Part shown: positions 1 through 11,900 of the stretch, piece after piece
Layout: the number at the start of each line of letters is the position of its first letter
Position numbering within the stretch: the first letter of the stretch is position 1
Source of the DNA: Psococerastis gibbosa
Taxonomy: Eukaryota > Arthropoda > Insecta > Psocodea > Psocidae
NCBI GenBank assembly: GCA_963971405.1
Contig: OZ020484.1
Location: forward strand, 39,516,770 to 39,580,769
Length of the DNA stretch: 64,000 nt
Direction of reading: 5' to 3'
The notes under the pieces: model-generated
Database searches by the model: none
Seen by the model: the letters and a program-made list of their open reading frames with translations, nothing else
Told to the model about the DNA's origin: nothing
Made by a program: the position numbers and the translations under genes

Positions 1-250
1 TGTGGTGTGAAATTGTGTCAAACGCTTTTTGGAGATCAAGTAAAATAATTATGCAATATTCTTGATTTTCACGTGCATTGCAAAGATGTTTGACTAAGTC
101 GAAAATGGCTGCGTTTGTATCTAGTTTTTTTCTGAACCCGTATTGTTTTGGGGACAGTAGCTTAAATTTATCACAAAACTTTGTATTTCGGTGTGTATGA
201 TGCGCTCAAAGATTTTACTGATATTAGGTAATAGTGACATGGGTCGGTAA
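1..250 (-). pseudogene. LINE reverse transcriptase fragment, truncated by window edge
   Basis: The minus strand reads NYRPMSLLPNISKIFERII, then after a frameshift KQYGFRKKLDTNAAIFDLV and IIILLDLQKAFDTISH. These are the RT fingers/palm motifs of non-LTR retrotransposons (NYRP, YGFR, D.QKAFD). At least one frameshift shows it is dead. Confidence 0.75.
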
Positions 251-291
251 TTGTTAATATTTATTTAATAAATATTACAAAATACAAACTT

Positions 292-766
292 TTGGAAGTA
301 CGCTTTTAGAACGACCAACCAAAATCCCGGATTCTGTTGAACGCATTTTCTACTATTGAATTGAATACGACTTTATTGAATAAAAACAGAAGGCAAACAA
401 TAAGACTATAAAGTCTTCTTTTCATGCTAACCTAACCTGACTAGGCCCCTATTGTATTTGTTTTTTGTTTTTTTGTTATACGGCCACTTGGCTAAATCAA
501 TATCAGGCCGAGGTACAGCACAAACTTAGTTACTCCTAAATCGGGACTAAGTTCGTGCTGTACCTCGGCTTGATATTGGCTTAGCCAAGTGGCCGTGTAA
601 CAAAAAAAAAAAATACAATAGTAGAAAATGCGTTCAAATTAATTGCCAGTTATTTAAAATACATATAGTAAAACGAAACAGGTTTAGGAAATGATGCGAA
701 GCAGTAGAAACAACAACAACAGAATCCGGGATTTTGGTTGGTCGTTCTAAAAGCGTACTTCCAAAC
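292..766. repeat. Foldback element with outer and inner inverted repeats
   Basis: The outer arms (about 292-339 and 716-766) are complementary over about 48 bp and contain CCAAAATCCCGGATTCTG / CAGAATCCGGGATTTTGG. Inner arms at 475-530 and 546-601 are complementary over about 55 bp (GCCACTTGGCTAA...). The right outer end continues into ACTTCCAAACGTTTCGT, which is shared with the foldback element at 51546. Confidence 0.75.
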
Positions 767-775
767 GTTTCGTTA

Positions 776-1747
776 ACATCTGCGGTGGACATATTCAGTG
801 GAACTGCATAGACGTTTAAGATTGTATCTAGGAGGCTGAGCAGTGACTCAGTCGACCGCGGCCTATCATCCCGGATCCTACTGCTTAATCACGGAACTCA
901 GGCCATGAAAGCCTTTGTGATTATATAGCTTTCTGCTTTAGGAAATATTAGAACTTAAGAGGATATAGAATCACACGTACCGGTCGGTAGCCAGCTCACA
1001 CTACCATACAATATGACTTTTTACTTATGAATCAAAGAAACAAAATCCTATTTATTGAGAACCACTCACATTGCATAGCCATACATCTACAGTTACGGCA
1101 TTTAGGTACCGTTATAAAGAAATGAGCATAATTGCCTAACCTGTACATAGAATCTATCCAAAGCTTACACATGGTTTGACTGTAAGAGGTGATAGTATCA
1201 CCTAGATACCTAGGTATCTTGAATTGTCTATGTATAATTGTATAATGCAGTAGTCCAATTACCCTTTGAGATGCTCCATTAGAAAGCAATGAAGCAATAT
1301 TCTTAGCTGCGTCATTTTTTTCAGCTACATTCAATACTCTCATATTTCTCTGGGTCTGGACTTGACACAACTGAGCATTGAGTCTTCGGCAGCTAAAATG
1401 GGAATTGACAGCCGTATGCCAAGCTCGTAGAGTTCGTAATGACATTTAATTTCTGAAGCCACTTTAACAGCCGTCAATCTAATTAAGCATTGCTAAAAAC
1501 CAACAAATTTCATTTTTAATTATTAAAATTATTTTTAAAACACTAGGTATAAAGATTAAAAAGTATCTCTAAGGATTTTTATTTGTCAGTTTGTGACTTC
1601 ACTTAAGTCATGCTTGTAAACAAATAATGCTAATGCTGCCAACACATAAACACAAGCCCCGCCAAAAAATAAAATTTGAAAAATTTAATTTTTTGAGACA
1701 CTACCATACACAGAACACCAAAAAATAAATAGGTTAAAAAAAGAGAA
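776..1747. other. Intergenic stretch, nothing recognised
   Basis: No exon, repeat end or motif could be supported here. A 137-codon minus-strand ORF at 1445-1032 has no recognisable domain and an ordinary composition. Confidence 0.4.
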
Positions 1748-1749
1748 GC

Positions 1750-2494
1750 GGTACGAGTGAGCTCGTACATGCTTACAGAGATAGATAATATAAGTAAGCT
1801 AGTTCTTTGGCAAGCAATTGTCCTAGGGTTAAATTTCGGTTGCCTCGATTTTCCCTCTCCCCAAGCCCTGAATTGATTGCATAGTATAGAACGGGTTTAA
1901 AATATATTAAAACACAGTAATCATGGCAGGGTATGCAATGTATTGGAGCATGAATTATCCATAATGTTTTCAATCAAAATCAACACTTTGTTTGGTTGTC
2001 TTGCTCTTTTTATCACCTAAAACATACCTGAAATTAGAAAGCATCCCGCAGAAAAATTATTTTTTAGTCACTTCATGAAAATTGAGTCTTTTTAATATTT
2101 TTGCAAGGGTCAAGCGACCATTAGCGGCCTGTTGTATCTTGTTTAAATTAATAACGACCACAATATATGGGCATTTAAAGAAAATCGTTGGAGCCATTTT
2201 TGAGAAATAATTTTTTTTGACGTTTTTCTTTGGTGTTATGTGAGGGTAACCCCCCAAAATAAAATAAAAATAAAAATGATCCCGAGGTATGATTTTTGTG
2301 AACCAACACCAAATTTTATCAACATTCACCGAATAGTTTGCCCGCAAATCGACAGACATTTCGTTAAACCCACTTTTTTGGGTTCCTGGGACCTCAAAAG
2401 TGACAAAACGTATAAATCCAATGAAATCCCGAAATCGAAATTTTTGTCCATCACAAAGCTTTCCTTATATTGCACTACGTATAAATAGGAATGG
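1750..2494 (+). repeat. Dispersed repeat family A (copy 1)
   Basis: Begins CGGTACGAGTGAGCTCGTAC and ends near ACTACGTATAAATAGG. It shares blocks with copies at 19818, 22248, 39105 (inverted) and 44532: the start, an 'AACATACCTGAAATTAGAAA' block, the 'TTTGGGTTCCTGGGACCTC' block and the 'AAAGCTTTCCTTATA' end. No coding capacity is seen. This copy has lost most of the CAGA microsatellite. Confidence 0.7.
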
Positions 2495-4440
2495 AAATGA
2501 GGGAAAAATCGGTTACTTTATTATCCCAAACAGTTGAGGAGGCAGTCGCCCACGTGGGGAAAAAATTGAAAATGCAGGTCGAAAAATGCATTTTATGGCA
2601 CTTCCCATGCATATTTTTATGATTTTTTTTAGGAAGGGTGCACCCCTAGATTCACCACTAACTGCTTTTGTGCCACATAATATAGTGGCCCTATGCCTAC
2701 TGTAAATTATTAAATAGGTACCGTACCTAAGCTACCATTGACTCACATCAATTTCCAATAAAACTGTTACCTACTTCTCATGTTAATTATAATAACATAT
2801 TGACAAGTCAATTGATAGAAATATTTTATATTAATTGGAACTACTTTACAGTAATGATAAATATATTTTTGAAAAATAACAAACGTCAAATAACGACCAG
2901 AAACGAGAGAAATGAAAGAAACAAGTTTTTAATTTGGTTTGTCACTTTTAACAGATAGGTATCATCTGCAAAGTAGATAGGAAACGCTAATGAACAAAAT
3001 TAATAGAATCACAAATTACAAGTTGAAGGCCCACCTAGTAGCTACGGATACACAATGATCATTAACGATGTGAACTAGGCCTAGTCCGATATTTTAACGA
3101 CAATTTCAACACAACATTCAATTGGTTTGAAAATATGTACAAATTGAAAAGCTTCAATGTTACATATTGTATTGCTCTCTAAATAATATAGAAGCCATGT
3201 TGAAATCTTAAACGTTTGATATGTACATATGTATGTAAAATGCTGTTATAGTGTAGTACACATACTGTGCTTTTTGAAGACGTCCCTACTATGAATAGGC
3301 CTGCAAGGGACAACAGTCAAATGCGAACCAAAGGCTATCAAATTTGGGTTAAAAAATCACCTGAATTAGAATGACAACATCTAAGATGAAATCAAAACTT
3401 TGTCACTCAAATAGCTAAAATTCTTTATTTAATTTACAGGGTAGCCAATGTTATTCAAAATTCATTCATGAAATTATATTACAAAAACATATTTGTGTTA
3501 GTTTGATGTTATGCTACTCTCCACTTGGTTACGATGATAGAACATCACTTCGAAGCTATCAGCATTACGAATGTACAAGGAAGTTCATGTTTTTAGGACA
3601 AAAGAAGGAATTTGGGGTGGTGCAAGTATTACGATGACCTCCCATTACAAGTCAGCGCGTGTGCTCTTTGTGACTTGGAAGACTTATCTTAGATGTCTCT
3701 CAAACTTCTGGTAGTAAGATACTCATTGAAAATGATTATGATTTTATAACTTTCATTAATTTAATTGAACATTTGCCGTTACAAGGATTTGTTAATTTTT
3801 TAAGCAAATGTAAAGTTAAACTACGTAATTGAATTATATACGTAGTACAAAAGAAAATAATAATAACAATTATCAAATTTGGTGTGGCAGAATGTGCCTG
3901 CAACATTTCCTCATAATATGATCGATAATTTTATTTGTATAGCATGTGCTTAGACAATAATGAAATTCAATAGTGTGGGGTTGAATATCTAACTCTAAAA
4001 CTAAAAAAATCAACTTTTCTCTCTCTACAAAACACAAGGCCCTTTGCGGCGCGGCGTACTCGTCGTCCGTTGTGGTTGATTTATCATCTGCTCATAGTGG
4101 TAATGTCCTTTTATTTTATAGCTCTCATTTCATTTTATACTTATAAAACTCAGTACTAAGGAAATACATACATACATTACACAAGGCCCATTTAGTAATG
4201 AATTTGCTACTGAAGAATTATCACAGCTAGGGTCGTACTAAAAGGTTCAAATAGTAGCCACACATATTTGCAGTAAATTATCACATTGAATGAAATACAG
4301 TGCAAATTCGCTATGATGGCTCTGCGAATCTTCATATTAAGTGTTACTTAGAATAAAATAAAATAATATTAACTATATTTTCATTTAGGGGGACAACAGA
4401 TAGTCTGATAAAAGTGACGCTGCCAACAGGCATCGGTTCA
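2495..4440. other. AT-rich intergenic DNA without recognised features
   Basis: No convincing ORF, repeat terminus or RNA gene is visible. Confidence 0.4.
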
Positions 4441-4611
4441 GCAGCCTGATCGAGGCGATTATAATAACAGTATTTATTTAATCCCCTGGTAATAAAAATG
4501 TAAACAAGATAATTTTATAATGGAAAGTGCTATTCACAATTTGTTTGTTTACAGTTATAATCCTAGGGTATTTATTTAACCCCGGTATTATAATCGCCTC
4601 GATCAGGCTGC
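4441..4611. mobile_element. Palindromic MITE family B, copy 1 (171 bp)
   Basis: Near-perfect palindrome ending GCAGCCTGATCGAGGCGATT / AATCGCCTCGATCAGGCTGC, with a core containing CCTAGGGTATTTATTTAACC. It has the same length and sequence as copies at 21062 and 21781 (inverted). No coding capacity. Confidence 0.9.
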
Positions 4612-4919
4612 AGGAGTCGTTGCAGCCAGGTCACCTTCTGTTAGTCACGAATAAACAAACTCCCACATATTGAACGTGAAACCCAGGAAACATAAACTGT
4701 CACTCCCATTTCAAGACCATTCCCACCAACTTGGCTAATAATTTAATGACGAACTTTGTGAATATGCCTATAAAACTGGAAAGCAACAAAGCAAATTATA
4801 AAAATGGCCTAATTCAATTTGTAGTTGGGCGAATCGGCAAATTACCAACCAATTTACTACACGCCCACAAAACGAAGACATTTGGAGAGGATTATTTTTT
4901 TAAATGCATAAAGTAGTAA

Positions 4920-5314
4920 GGTGGGGATTCCACCGACCGGCTAGGGCTAAATACAAAAACGGTGACGTGGTAGCAGACATTCAAGACTTAGGCGGGGTTT
5001 CCACCGACCTCGCATTGCAGAATGCAAATGACATTGAAGGAAATGTTTGCTTTCCTCTATGCCATAGTTAAAATTGATCAATGATCGTACAGTAGAATCA
5101 CAAGCAAACAAACTAAAATTAATAAACGGCGTCATGGGATATGTTAAGTACAAACATTTTAGTAGATTACTATAAAAAGAAAAATTCTAATTTCCGACAA
5201 TGTCATTTGCATTCTGCAATGCGAGGTCGGTGAAAACCACGCCTAAGTCTTGAATGTTTGCTACCACGTCACCGTTTTTGTATTTAGCCCTAGCCGGTCG
5301 GTGGAATAACCGCC
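4920..5314. mobile_element. Foldback MITE, TWA-TSD family, member 1
   Basis: Long complementary arms (GGTGGGGATTCCACCGACCGGC... / ...GCCGGTCGGTGGAATAACCGCC) flanked by TAA and TAT. Inside each arm a second terminus-like block recurs (4991 and 5243), so the element is a palindrome within a palindrome. The non-palindromic core is shared with the members at 16927 and 18746. Confidence 0.85.
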
Positions 5315-5317
5315 TAT

Positions 5318-8300
5318 TTGACGTGGGCGGGTAGTTCAGTATCTAATTTTTATTGCCATTAACCTAGAAGTGTTTTAAAATAAACTAGCCATTCTTTTTC
5401 AGACACACCGTAGAAAATATTAAAAAGAAGATAATAATCATGTAAATTAGAATTTTAAAAGCTTTACGAAGATTTCTGGAGTTTGAATCTTTAAATAAAA
5501 CGATGAAAATAAATAGTCTATATAAACTAAGGAAAACATAATAGTGGCCTTGAAATGAAATATTAGAGTAAATGAAAGGGGTTCAGATAAATTATAAACA
5601 AAATTTAAACGGTTAAAATGGTTGAGCTCAATTGCAGATTAAAATATTTATCTCAGGCATAACGAAGTATAGCAACCTCTACAATATTAATAAAAACTGG
5701 CAGATCAATACGCAGATTTGAAAAGTTTATGAAATTTTACCTGCCTTGAAATTAAGAAAAAATAGTTTCAGATGATCGGAAAGACATGTTACTATGTGGG
5801 GCAAAATAGTTAATTTTTCAAACAATTATTTTCCACATTTTTCAACAACTATATTTTAAGACGAAGGCATCCGGCTATTTCAGTTTCGACTATTTAAACA
5901 TAATTTCAAACAATATTCACCAAATGACTTATATGTATACAAATATCGGCCAACAGCAATTAGTCAATATTATGTACTCAACACTATTGAAGATAAAATA
6001 TCGGAATTGGCCCTAAACGCAATTTTACAAACATAAAACTACAGTGTATGAAAAAGTAAAAAATGCATAGTAAAAAATTTTTGAATTTTTTTCTCACACA
6101 ACACACTTTTCTAACACGGAACAATGTGAAAATGTAAAGCTCTATTCCATTTTATACACACAAATTTTTTTGTTAATTCGCAATTTAAGCGGAGGAAAAC
6201 AACGGCAGAGCACTTGTGCAAACTATTATGTACAGTACAAATACTTGTACATAATTTTGACTTTTTTTCTCGCTTTGAAACGAAATTTAACTAAATCATT
6301 GCCGTCTAAGACAAAACCAATTAAAAAGATTTTAAGCTACGTTATAGCCCACTAATTAATCTATAAAACATTTAACCCAATGAAATTGCACGTCAACGGA
6401 TAGGTCAGGCTATGATAAGATAATTCACCTAACTGAGCCGAGATTAATATTTACAGAGAAGCAGAATAGTAGAGTGCGGCTTTACAAACACAATGTCATT
6501 GAGCCGTTGAAAACCATCAGTCAGTAGTCGAGGGTCATAAGGACAGGGACGGAACAGAAATGTGGAAGGAGTCTCCGTGTTGTGAACCCTACTACAAGGA
6601 ACAATCAATTATAGACATGTAAGAACATAAGAACGAGAAAGAGAAGAATATATGAAGGAAAAAGTTGCGGAAGGTGATGCGAGGATAAGCAGCCATCAAG
6701 AGTCAGGGCCTGAAATAAGGAAGGAAGAGGATTAGGACTAATAACAGGTACGACAAATTCTACCATCGGTAATCATAGTCTAACACCCGATAATACCACC
6801 GAATACAACACTAGATTTATCCATCACACAAAATAATTACTTACTACCAACACAAATCTAAAAACTAGCATAGCTCTTGTGTATATTAGCAACTAAATCG
6901 AAAATAAGTCAGCAAATTACACTATTAATTAAACTAAATTAATAGCTTTAACAATTTCGACAGTTACTCGATTATAATTATACTAAATACATAGTCTACT
7001 TTTTTTTATCATAGAAGAGATATAAAATGCGATCCCCTTCGATTAGTTAATTCCAACAACGAACTACAATACAAAACATGGTAATGCGTTTTTCGAGCCT
7101 ACCGTACAACATCGAATACGAATACAAACGTGCTTATTAAACGTACCATACCAAACTGTATAAAAATTTAAAACTTAGCGAGATATACAATTGTATATAA
7201 TGTAGTAATATAAAAACAAAGCGTTTAAATTAATTTTTCTGTACACTTTGGTACTTGGTTATTTACAAAAATTAATCCGAAAAATAAAAATTGATAAAAA
7301 CCGTGTCCACACAATATAAAATAGATATTTACAAGCTAACATTCAGCAAGTGGTAACTGGATCTCGGACACAGTGAAAACACTACGCCATTGCATTTTAA
7401 GCAGAAAAGCAGTGGCCACACCGTCCATTCCAGTAAGAAAACTCAACATGAGCTTGGAGCAGAGGGGACCTTCCTAAAACCTCTCCCACCAAACTAAACT
7501 TAGTATTCACAAATCAAAACATTTCACCAATGCGCGACACTTTCCCCTCGTGTTCCGTTGTTACTATTTATCGCGAATATTGCACGGCAATAAATGTCAT
7601 CATGGTATCCACGAAAAGGAAAAAAAAATATTCTTGGATACACGACTTTCATTTACAGGCAAAAAATGATTAATTTTAGATTATAATAACATCACAGATG
7701 ATAATTACTATACATTTAAAGTATCGCAAGGTAACGTACATATCATTACAAATACAGTAAATTGACTAAAAACGGACCCACAGCAAAGTGAGGTCTAGAG
7801 TTCAATACATGAAATACAGCAGTTGAATAGTATCACTACTACCGATCGAATAGGACTGGTGGCAGCAAACATTGTAGGTAACACACTAGAGTAATACTTA
7901 AAAAGTTGTCGGAATCAAGTAATGACGGGGACAAAACGTCTACATTAATTAAAAATCATTTATTTACCTCACAATTCCCATATTATGAAAAAAACGCCTA
8001 CAATGCTACCCAATCAGCAACATAATAGGTCGGTATCAAATCTTTGGTGAACAGTTTGTGCTATTCCCCTACAGAGATAAATCGTACCACGTGTTACTAA
8101 CATAGTACATAGAAATATAGCAATTTTACGTTATATAAAATGATGCATTATTTCAATTAATACGGCCAAGACCATTTTTCTAATTATTTAATAAATATAA
8201 TAAAATTGATTAAAATTATGTACCGGTAACATACAGATTGTAACAAAACAAAAATGAAACTATAACTCTTAATAGTTCAACAACTATTTAACAAAAACTG

Positions 8301-8857
8301 TAAGAAATAAAAGCTGATAGACGAAACAAGATTATCTTAAAAAAACAAATGATCCCCATAAGCCAACTCTGAAGAGTTACTACTTATGATCTATGAATTC
8401 TACTACTACATCTTTGAATTCAGTGTGATGAAATAAAAAAATTATCCTATTATTGTTTAAAATTGTCTACTTTCAGTGACTACACCGCAATCAAGATTCA
8501 ATTAGAATAACTCCTTCACAGCGATTGCCAATACAAAGAGTACAGGTCGTGGGCTTTATAGGGATATTTTTATTTCACTGCTGACATCAAGTAGACTACA
8601 AATTGAGGTATGTATAAATAAGGGGGATTAAGACTACATTCAGTCGGCCACAACCTGTACATCCTTCATAATCAACGCATCGGGAGTACTTACCCCAATG
8701 GGTTAAAGCAAGATTAAACTTGAGTCATAATTTCAATACTCGAGATCAGGTTTCCCTATAGCACAATGAAAATATCCTACTTGTGTGATAATACTGGTAT
8801 ACCCATGAAGCGATGTAGTTATAACCAGGAGGACGTGAATGCTAGAGGACCCCACCG
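5318..8857 (-). other. Probable long CPEB 3'UTR / downstream region
   Basis: About 3.5 kb downstream of the CPEB stop codon with no supportable ORF and none of the dispersed repeats that fill the rest of the locus. It is very AT-rich. One Pumilio-like TGTANATA site is readable on the minus strand at 6234-6227. Long 3'UTRs are usual for this gene family, but the real poly(A) site cannot be fixed from sequence alone. Confidence 0.4.
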
Positions 8858-8974
8858 TTAACAGTAGCGGAAGGGGACGGCTCGTGGCCGGTCAGCGCCC
8901 TCCTTCACCAGTGGCTTGTGGAACTCTCGGCCGGGACGCGAATGGATTGTGGCCCAGCAGTGCTCGCAATAGTA
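8858..8974 (-). CDS. orb2: CPEB last coding exon (ZZ domain, second half) and stop
   Basis: Begins YYCEHCWATIHSRPGREFHK and ends VPFRYC before TAA at 8860-8858. It contains the remaining Cys/His zinc ligands. It follows a TTGCAG acceptor in phase 0. Confidence 0.95.
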   Translation of the reverse strand, partial: YYCEHCWATIHSRPGREFHKPLVKEGADRPRAVPFRYC

Positions 8975-11900
8975 CTGCAACAAACGCTCGTCATTTTACC
9001 AGGTTTCCGCGGATCAGAACAACTATAGCATTTTCAACAGCCTACATCGTGCATGTTCTCATCGCGAACATGAATTGTGTTCCTTACTATTAAGATACAA
9101 TCGAAGGGGAAAAACCTTACAAGTGTAAAAATCAAATATCTCGTGAAATATCAATCAAGTAGTCAAATGTATCAAGATAAATACAATTCTAAGCATTTTA
9201 ATATGATATGCACCTCTATTTATCACAGATTGGCCACAATTATTCAATTTGATTTGCATAGAAAACGATTGGTGTGGTAGTCCCGAGGAGGGAGTTGAAC
9301 AACATAGCCTATTATGTCATGTATCGATCATTTGAAATGTAGAGAAGCATTTTTGTTGATTTAACGGATATTTTTGGCGGCTTTACAATCGACAGTTCCC
9401 GTGAAAATCAACTTTGAATATTAAACGAGCAGTGAGGGGGGGGGGGGGGTACAAAAGAAATGCACTGTTCTTAAAAACACTGAACATGAAGGCATAGTTT
9501 GGATTACCATTTAGTTCGTTTTTGATCGAATACAATAAAAAAAATAAAAATTAGTATGGCCATTGTATATACATCTACCATGTATTGTCTGAATGGGAAA
9601 TAGAGCAAGTAAAAATGGATACATACCTGAAGACAGGTAACGTTAGCACAGAAAAATGGCGCGAACTTTCCTCCACAGCGCTGGCCCTGACACTCGTCGC
9701 ACATCTGGTCGTCCAGCACGTAAGGCTTTACCTCCACCTGAAACATAAACCCCACTTAACCTTTACCAAATATACCCAGTCAGTCTTATTTTAGGCCAAA
9801 ACAGTTAACTCACCCTGGGTCTAACGTTTAACCTTAAGTTTCCTAGCCATCATTTCGATTAATGTTTGCACAATTTCTCCATAACAATGGCTATGACAGC
9901 ATAAAAATCTTTTGGAAACCAACCCGTTTGTCTATGTCGCCATGTTGAAGCTGGACGAAGCGTGCACTGATCGCTGCGATGTAACTCTGTTGATTGCTGA
10001 AGGCGACGCGGCCAGCCCCCTTCGGGTACTTCAGCTCGGGGTCCGTATCAATACCCGCGTAACAAACGCCTCCATACAGACGATTCATTATCGTAGCCAA
10101 TTCAGCTGAAAGAACAGGTCCTGAATAGATAAAGTCGCGACATTTCAAAATGGTTGAAACTTAAGTTCTATATAGGGGAGATGGTATATTCGCTTCCCGA
10201 TGAAAAATATGTTTGAATTTCTGTGGTCACTCGCCACGTCTCCTATGACCAGCCATTGAAATAACCCAGCGTTAAAAAAATAATTTTGGCGCGCTCGAAT
10301 GTCCCATCTCTTCTATAAAGAACTCTAGAAGAAATATGCCTTCTTCTCAACGCATTCCGACGTTAAGTAGATTTCTAAACGCACTCAGTATTTCAAGTTT
10401 CAATCATTGTGACAAATCTCACAGTTTTGCAAACCGTGCCTAATACCAACTAAGTTTATAGTTTCGTACTTGTTTAATTTAAAACCCCTTTACTATGGCA
10501 AGTCGAAGTTAATGAAATAAAACTCTACAAAAAATGTTAACTGAAATATAATTTATGGGGAAATTTACCACAGAACCACTTTACATTTTCTTAGAAGAAC
10601 TAGACTCGTATCTGTACTCGGTTAAGTCATGCATACGCCTGATTAAGTGCGCCAATGGTAAGCTTGTCACAAAATGTCCATTATCGCTTGAAGCCTGTGC
10701 AGGTTGACATCGAGTACCTTGCCAACGGCCAAAAATTCATACGCAAACAATATAAATAATGTCCGAAATCCAAGGGGCCGTTGGCATTGGACAAGGGACC
10801 AATATAAGTAGGCCTAGGTCCATAAGAAGATCTTCAGGAAATTATTATTCTTATTATAATTGTAGATGAACATGAACTATAAAAGCTTGCCACTACCCCA
10901 TTACACGGGAGAAAACTTGCGCAGATAGAATTAAACTACAGCAACTGTATGTCCTTTTCTTTACATGGATTTTGCGCGACAGAATTGCGTATAGTATACA
11001 GTAGACTAAGAAAATAGGACTTACGAGCTTTAAGAGGGCGAGGCACGCCCCCTACGAACACAGTTTTTCTTGGGTCAAGTGGCATGGACGCATCAAGAAC
11101 GAAATCTGCATCGGACAGTCGCCATGGTCGGATTTGCACCGGCTTATCTTTAATGGTGGGGGAAGATACACAAAGGTACAGTTTTTCTTCATCTGTGATG
11201 CACGCGTTTATTAGCTGCAGTACCGAACTCTCATCCTGAAGTAAAACAAAAATGGAATGGAATAAATTTCTAGAGCAGTTGCAGTTGATAAAGCCCGGTA
11301 CACATGGACAATTTTGTCATCATGCAAATGGGTAGTTCGTAAACCAGAGTCAACTTCCGAAGGTTTTTGACGCTGACGCGTGCTCTGGGCGTGTCGAAGG
11401 GAAAACCGTGTGCAAGTTGAGTCTGTGGTTTTCGATCTACACATTTGCTACAATGCCAAACAAAAACGTCCGTAACTCGCGCGTCCCGAATCGTCCGTGT
11501 GTATCGGTCTTAACCTACCATTTTGTTCAGAGGAACAATCCACAACTCAAGTTGTAGAATGAATAGCAAATACATCTTTAATACCAGCTACTTGATGGCT
11601 TTGTGACACTTGAAATAGAACACTTTCGCAATAAGCAACAGTGATCTTACAAATGGTATATGCGATGCGAGCTTTCGAAGATACCATTTGTAAGAAAATA
11701 GTTTTTCGCGTAACACATGTAGAGTATGGCTAAGTCAGTATTTTTCTGCAGTGACGAATGGCTCAACTCAGCGTAGCTTTATTAGAGTGACTGGTGGTTA
11801 TTATTTTCGAAGGCATTCATATCCTGCTGTGGTACAGACTGGTTATTTGACATATGATATTACGCAATTAACATTTGCACGGCATGTAAAATGTCACGTT

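Noticed and set aside
1032..1445. 137-codon minus-strand ORF as a gene
   Set aside because: No recognisable domain, no homologous copy, and no splice context.
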